From the NCBI RefSeq assembly GCF_050003625.1, contig NC_134400.1, forward strand, positions 227,456,085 through 227,520,084: a stretch of 64,000 nucleotides of DNA, read 5' to 3'. Position numbers and translations under genes: made by a program. Shown piece after piece: positions 60,283 through 64,000 of this stretch. The DNA is from Haematobia irritans. Taxonomy: Eukaryota; Arthropoda; Insecta; Diptera; Muscidae. Under the pieces are notes generated by a model, which searched no databases, was not told the DNA's origin, and saw only the letters and a program-made list of their open reading frames with translations. Each line of letters begins with the position of its first letter. Positions within the stretch are counted from its first letter, which is position 1.

Positions 60283-60720
60283 AAACCCTGTCCACACTGT
60301 GGACCAGTTAGTGCATATGTTTGCAACACCCAGAAGGAGACGAAACATGTAGTTATTATTGATGTAGGACGGATGGTATTGAAAATGGGCTATATCGGAC
60401 CACTTTTACTTATACCCTCCATATAAACGGACCACCAGAGCCTCTGGGAGGAACAAAAGTTATCCGATTCGGTTGAAATTTGGTACGTGGTGTAAGTATA
60501 AGGTCTCTAACAAACATACCCAAATTGGTCGATATCGGTCCATAATTATATATAGCCCTCATATAAACCGATCCCAAGATTTGACCTCAGGAGCCTCTTG
60601 AAAGAGTAAAATTCATCCGATCCGGTTGAAATTTGGTACGTGGGTTAGTATATTGTCTCTAACAGCCATGCAAAAATTGGTCCACATCGGTCTTTAGTCC
60701 ATATCGCCAAAAATAATCTA
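60283..60720 (+). repeat. Family B variant with its own tandem units
   Basis: The B tail (ACCCTGTCCACACTGTGG, GCATATGTTTGCAACACCCA) is followed by units with GGTTGAAATTTGGTACGTGG at 60472 and 60625 (153 bp apart). The period equals that of the main B units although the sequence differs. Confidence 0.6.
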
Positions 60721-60952
60721 CGAAATCTGTATTTCTATAGAAATTTTTTTAATTTTTTATTTCTGAGAAAATTTTATCAAACCAAAACTAACTTGTTGAA
60801 TGCGCCATTTTTGGTGGGTTAGAAACGTGGATGCCTACATAACACTACCGCCAACATCACACCAAAGGATAATTACAAACAATTAAATACACGTTCGCAT
60901 GCTTTGGGCAGGTGAGAAATCATTTGTTGAGCCTCAAAAAATGGATAATATA

Positions 60953-61928
60953 CACGCTCACAAAAAATCGCTTCTGTAACATATACTCCCAAACATATTT
61001 TGCTTCAAGCATATACATTTTTGGGTATTGCCCAAACATTTATATGTTTGATCTCTACCAATATATAATATGTTTGAAAGCATATTGGTCTAAACAATAT
61101 ATGTTTGGGTAGTCTAAGTTCCAAACATTTTGTATTTTTGCATCTAAATTCAATAATGTTGTCTTCCAAAAAACAATATGTTATTATGTGACCATATAAT
61201 ATGTTTGGAAGCATTTTGCACCCAAAAATATTATATGCTTAAAAAAAATTCTCCCAAACAATATTGTGCTCAAAATTTTATTTATTTATTTATATATTTA
61301 CAATCATAATGAATTATGAAAATAAACAGGTAATATAGGTGCTAACAACATAGGTTTTCGACCTGAATGCTCAAAATTTTGTTTCTGCCCAATTGTATAT
61401 TCCCCCACATCTTTCTCACTTCCACGAGATTTTTTAGTTCTTAGCACCTTTTTCTGTAATACAAACATTGTAGAAGAAATTATTCAATTGTATGATTTTT
61501 TTTATTTTAATTTTACCTTTTGCCGGACGGGGATTCGAACAGCGGACCACACAGTTTGTAAGGATCAAAGAAGTAGCAGATCAATTGCCCAAGGAAAAAT
61601 AAAATGTAAATTTTGTAATAACAAGCAACAACCTCCAACTTAATTCAATATCGCTCCCTGTTAATAGCGCTCCAAGCTACTAAACACATATATGTTTATA
61701 GGCTATTTCTAAATTAATATATGTTTGCATCCAAGCATATTATATTTACAAACATTTTATGTCCCAAACATAATATGTTCTAACATATTAACATATATGT
61801 CCCAAACATGTTATGCTAGTTTATGAACATTATATGCTTGCACTCAAAAATATTGTGTTTAAAAATTTGTGTTCCAAACATATAATGTTTATAGCCAAAC
61901 ATATGAAAAACAGTCTTTTTCATCCGTG
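60953..61928 (+). mobile_element. Family A MITE-like element, complete copy
   Basis: CACGCTCACAAAAAATCGC at the left, TTTTTCATCCGTG at the right, TA on both sides (60951-60952 and 61929-61930), 976 bp. The tRNA-like core is inverted at about 61520-61575. About 97% similar by eye to 589-1570. Small TA duplications and CAC...GTG ends suggest a Tc1/mariner-related MITE that absorbed a tRNA-derived SINE. Confidence 0.72.
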
Positions 61929-62435
61929 TAGAAAAGAGGATTACATACACGCAGACATTTCGTGTATTTGCATGCCATGACTATAACAAAGCCTATCACT
62001 AATCCAATAATTAAAAGCTTTTACAATCTTCTTTAACAAGTAAGACGAAAGTCATTTATTATTTATCGTTTTAATAAAAAAAAAAATAAACAAATACGAA
62101 ATAGATATTGTTTTCGTTTAATATGATATAAATGAGAAAGAGAAATATGTGGTGGTGAATTAAAGCCCTTAGAACAATTGAAGAGCTTGATATAATATCG
62201 TATGGATTTATGGTTATTCTTTAATGAACTAAATGTAGCAACATTTTTATTTATATTTTATGAATTACGTCAATGTACCAAGGCCAAAGGGCTAATTTGG
62301 AACAATATCAGTATCAGTAATTATAAGTCCATATGATAGGAACAATTTAAATGTGTAAAGAGCACAGCAGCAAGTGCAAGAAAGAGATACATATAATAAA
62401 ATTTGGTATTGTATATCTAATTAGAAACTGGCACT
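61929..62435. other. No gene seen
   Basis: AT-rich, no repeat of this window recognised and no supported open frame. Confidence 0.4.
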
Positions 62436-62443
62436 GGTTCAAG

Positions 62444-63548
62444 AAGGGCTGTGGAGGCGGAGTCTGAAGATTTTGCTGGAGCCGGAGTATCAAAAATTTT
62501 GCTCGACTCCGACTCCGGCTAAACTAAATTTTTTTATTTTTTTTTTCTGCAGAAAATTTTGTAAAAATTTTATTTCTATAGAAAATTTAGTCAATATTTT
62601 GTTTCTATATAATATTTTGCAAAATTTTATTTCTACAGAAAATTTTGCAAAATTTTATTTACTACACTTTTTCAAAATTTTATTTCTATTGTAATTTTGT
62701 CAAAATTTTATTTCTATAGAAAATTTTGTCAAAATTTTATTTCTATAAAAAATTTATTCAAAATTTTCATTATATAGAAAATTTTGCAAAATTTTACTTA
62801 CTACACAAACATGTTTTTAAAATTTTATTTCTATAGAAAATTATGTCAAAATTCTTTTTCTATAAAAAAATTTATTCAAAATTTTGTGTCTTTAGATAAT
62901 TTTGCAAAATTTTACTTCTATTGAAAATTTTTCCAAATTTTATTCTATAGGAAATTTTTGCAAAATATCACTTCTATGGAAAAATTTGCAAAATTTTGTT
63001 CAATACACAATTTTTTTTTTTCAAATTTGTATTTCTATTGATATTTTTTTTTCAAAATTTTATTTCTACATTTTTTTTTTTTCAAAATTGTATTTCTATA
63101 GCAATTTTTCACTTTTTACACATTTTATTTCTATAACAAATTTTCTCAATTTTTTTCTTACTGATGCTCACTGATACTCACTACCTAAGCCGAAAACTTG
63201 TAAAAATGACTCAAATTTTCCTATACCTCTAATACATATCTATCGACTGATGAATCATAAATGCGTTGTTCCGAAATTGCCATCAAAAATTGTAAATATA
63301 TTTGTAAATATAGGACAGACATTGCCCTAAATTTGAAATATAGAGTTCAATTGGCAACAAGTGTGAAATTAAGACCATTTTTCTACACATAAATAAATAC
63401 GATACTTTATATCGATCCATTTATGATACCCCCACAATAGAACTACAAATTAAAATGAGATTTAGTTATATTGCCCGGAGTCGGAGTCGAGCTGATGGAA
63501 AATGCTGGAGTCGGAGTCGAGCAAAATTGACTCGACTCCACAGCCCTG
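62444..63548. mobile_element. hAT-type element J built on a minisatellite
   Basis: Left end AAGGGCTGTGGAGGCGGAG, right end CTCGACTCCACAGCCCTG, both with GGAGTCGGAGTCGAG subterminal repeats. Flanks GGTTCAAG (62436-62443) and GGTTCAAC (63549-63556) form a 7-of-8 duplication. The inside is mainly the minisatellite. Confidence 0.75.
62540..63160. repeat. Long 28-29-bp minisatellite array
   Basis: More than 20 degenerate units of ATTTCTATAGAAAATTTTG form. Phe/Ile-rich frames here (62473-62694 and 62902-63174) are artefacts. Confidence 0.85.
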
Positions 63549-63556
63549 GGTTCAAC

Positions 63557-64000
63557 AGACTCTTCTGTTACAATTATGTCATTGGGAGAAGGAACTTCCG
63601 CGGCATGCGCTAGTATTTCATTGACAGCCTTGCAATACAGGACAATTGCAAGTTAGATATAGACTTTCCTTTTGTTTCTTCTTGGACTTGCAATTGTTTG
63701 CCAGTATCTGCTTTAGTTCTGCACAATTCTTGGACATAATTTCCATTTTATCCGTGTCCGCAACACTTGTAATCGGCTTTGTTTGTAGTGGCTCAGGCTC
63801 TGGGGGTAAGGCGGATATAGGTAGAATTTCATTTTGTAAAGCTCTCAATAGCTTTTGGAATTGTTCCACTTGTTTACAGAACTATTTAAATCCATCCATT
63901 TTCCAAATCCATTTCACTACCGACAAGTTGATTTAGGGCAAAAACAATTATTATACAAATTACCACCACAAACTTTGGTTTATTAATTTTTAGTTTATGT
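63557..64000 (-). pseudogene. Unrecognised retroelement-like ORF, partial at window edge
   Basis: On the minus strand ATG at about 63899 reads MDGFK, TAG, then FCKQVEQFQKLLRALQNEIL, PEPEPLQTKPITSVADTDKM, KNCAELKQILANNCKSKKKQ and a stop at 63618. The frame goes on with other stops. Gln/Glu/Lys-rich with a possible coiled coil. The first part and about 100 bp of upstream sequence repeat at 59105-59343, including the TAG at codon 6. It resembles the start of a retroelement gag, but I cannot name the family. Confidence 0.4.

Noticed and set aside
62540..63160. Regularly spaced 28-bp repeats resembling a CRISPR array
   Set aside because: The units are degenerate and contiguous with no unique spacers; this is a eukaryotic minisatellite inside an hAT-type element.

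Overview
The window looks like euchromatic DNA of a higher (calyptrate) fly, most likely a muscid of the Stomoxys/Haematobia type. It is AT-rich and carries only two confidently recognised host genes. Most of the rest is a deep nest of mobile elements: MITE-like families cored by tRNA-like modules, hAT and Tc1/mariner transposons, and copia-type retroelements. A mariner at 37719-38969 has terminal repeats matching what I recall of the horn-fly Himar1 ITR, which favours that group. The species call is inference.

Layout. (1) 1-9.9 kb is a multi-level nest: one long dispersed repeat ('B', outer copy) holds an 'A' element, an hAT remnant itself split by two elements with target duplications, a second B copy, a 3.5-kb TIR element ('E1') inside that, a Tc1/mariner-like copy inside E1, and a 66-bp SINE piece inside the transposase. 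(2) 9.9-16.5 kb holds an hAT-type element with a perfect 8-bp duplication, a second Tc1/mariner-like copy and a B copy with a 440-bp (TA)n tract. (3) 16.5-18.4 kb is mostly single-copy and has a possible first coding exon. (4) 18.4-25 kb holds E2 inside a 'D' element, A elements and tRNA-like modules. (5) 25.2-32.7 kb is a decayed copia-type element split by D elements and a third Tc1/mariner-like copy. (6) 33.9-39.2 kb is a BED-finger hAT transposon carrying a nested hAT-type element and the Himar1-like mariner. (7) 40.1-48.3 kb is the Crtc (CREB-regulated transcription coactivator) locus, with a single-exon 823-aa coding region. (8) 52.5-53.2 kb is a complete three-exon SELENOF/Sep15 homologue on the minus strand, in which Cys replaces selenocysteine. 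(9) 53.5-64 kb is again repeat-rich, with a rearranged copia fragment in the order integrase-then-gag.

The two host genes converge tail to tail: Crtc, a fasting/cAMP transcriptional coactivator, and SELENOF, an ER redox/folding quality-control protein. Nothing links their functions.

Most notable observations: the Crtc frame stays open for 107 codons past its UGA with no Met, a candidate for stop-codon readthrough. Element E carries conserved splice sites bounding 18- and 19-nt microexons. The copia fragment at 55.6-57.1 kb has a permuted order best explained by a circular intermediate that recombined into a D element. Family letters (A-K) are my own labels, defined in the entries.
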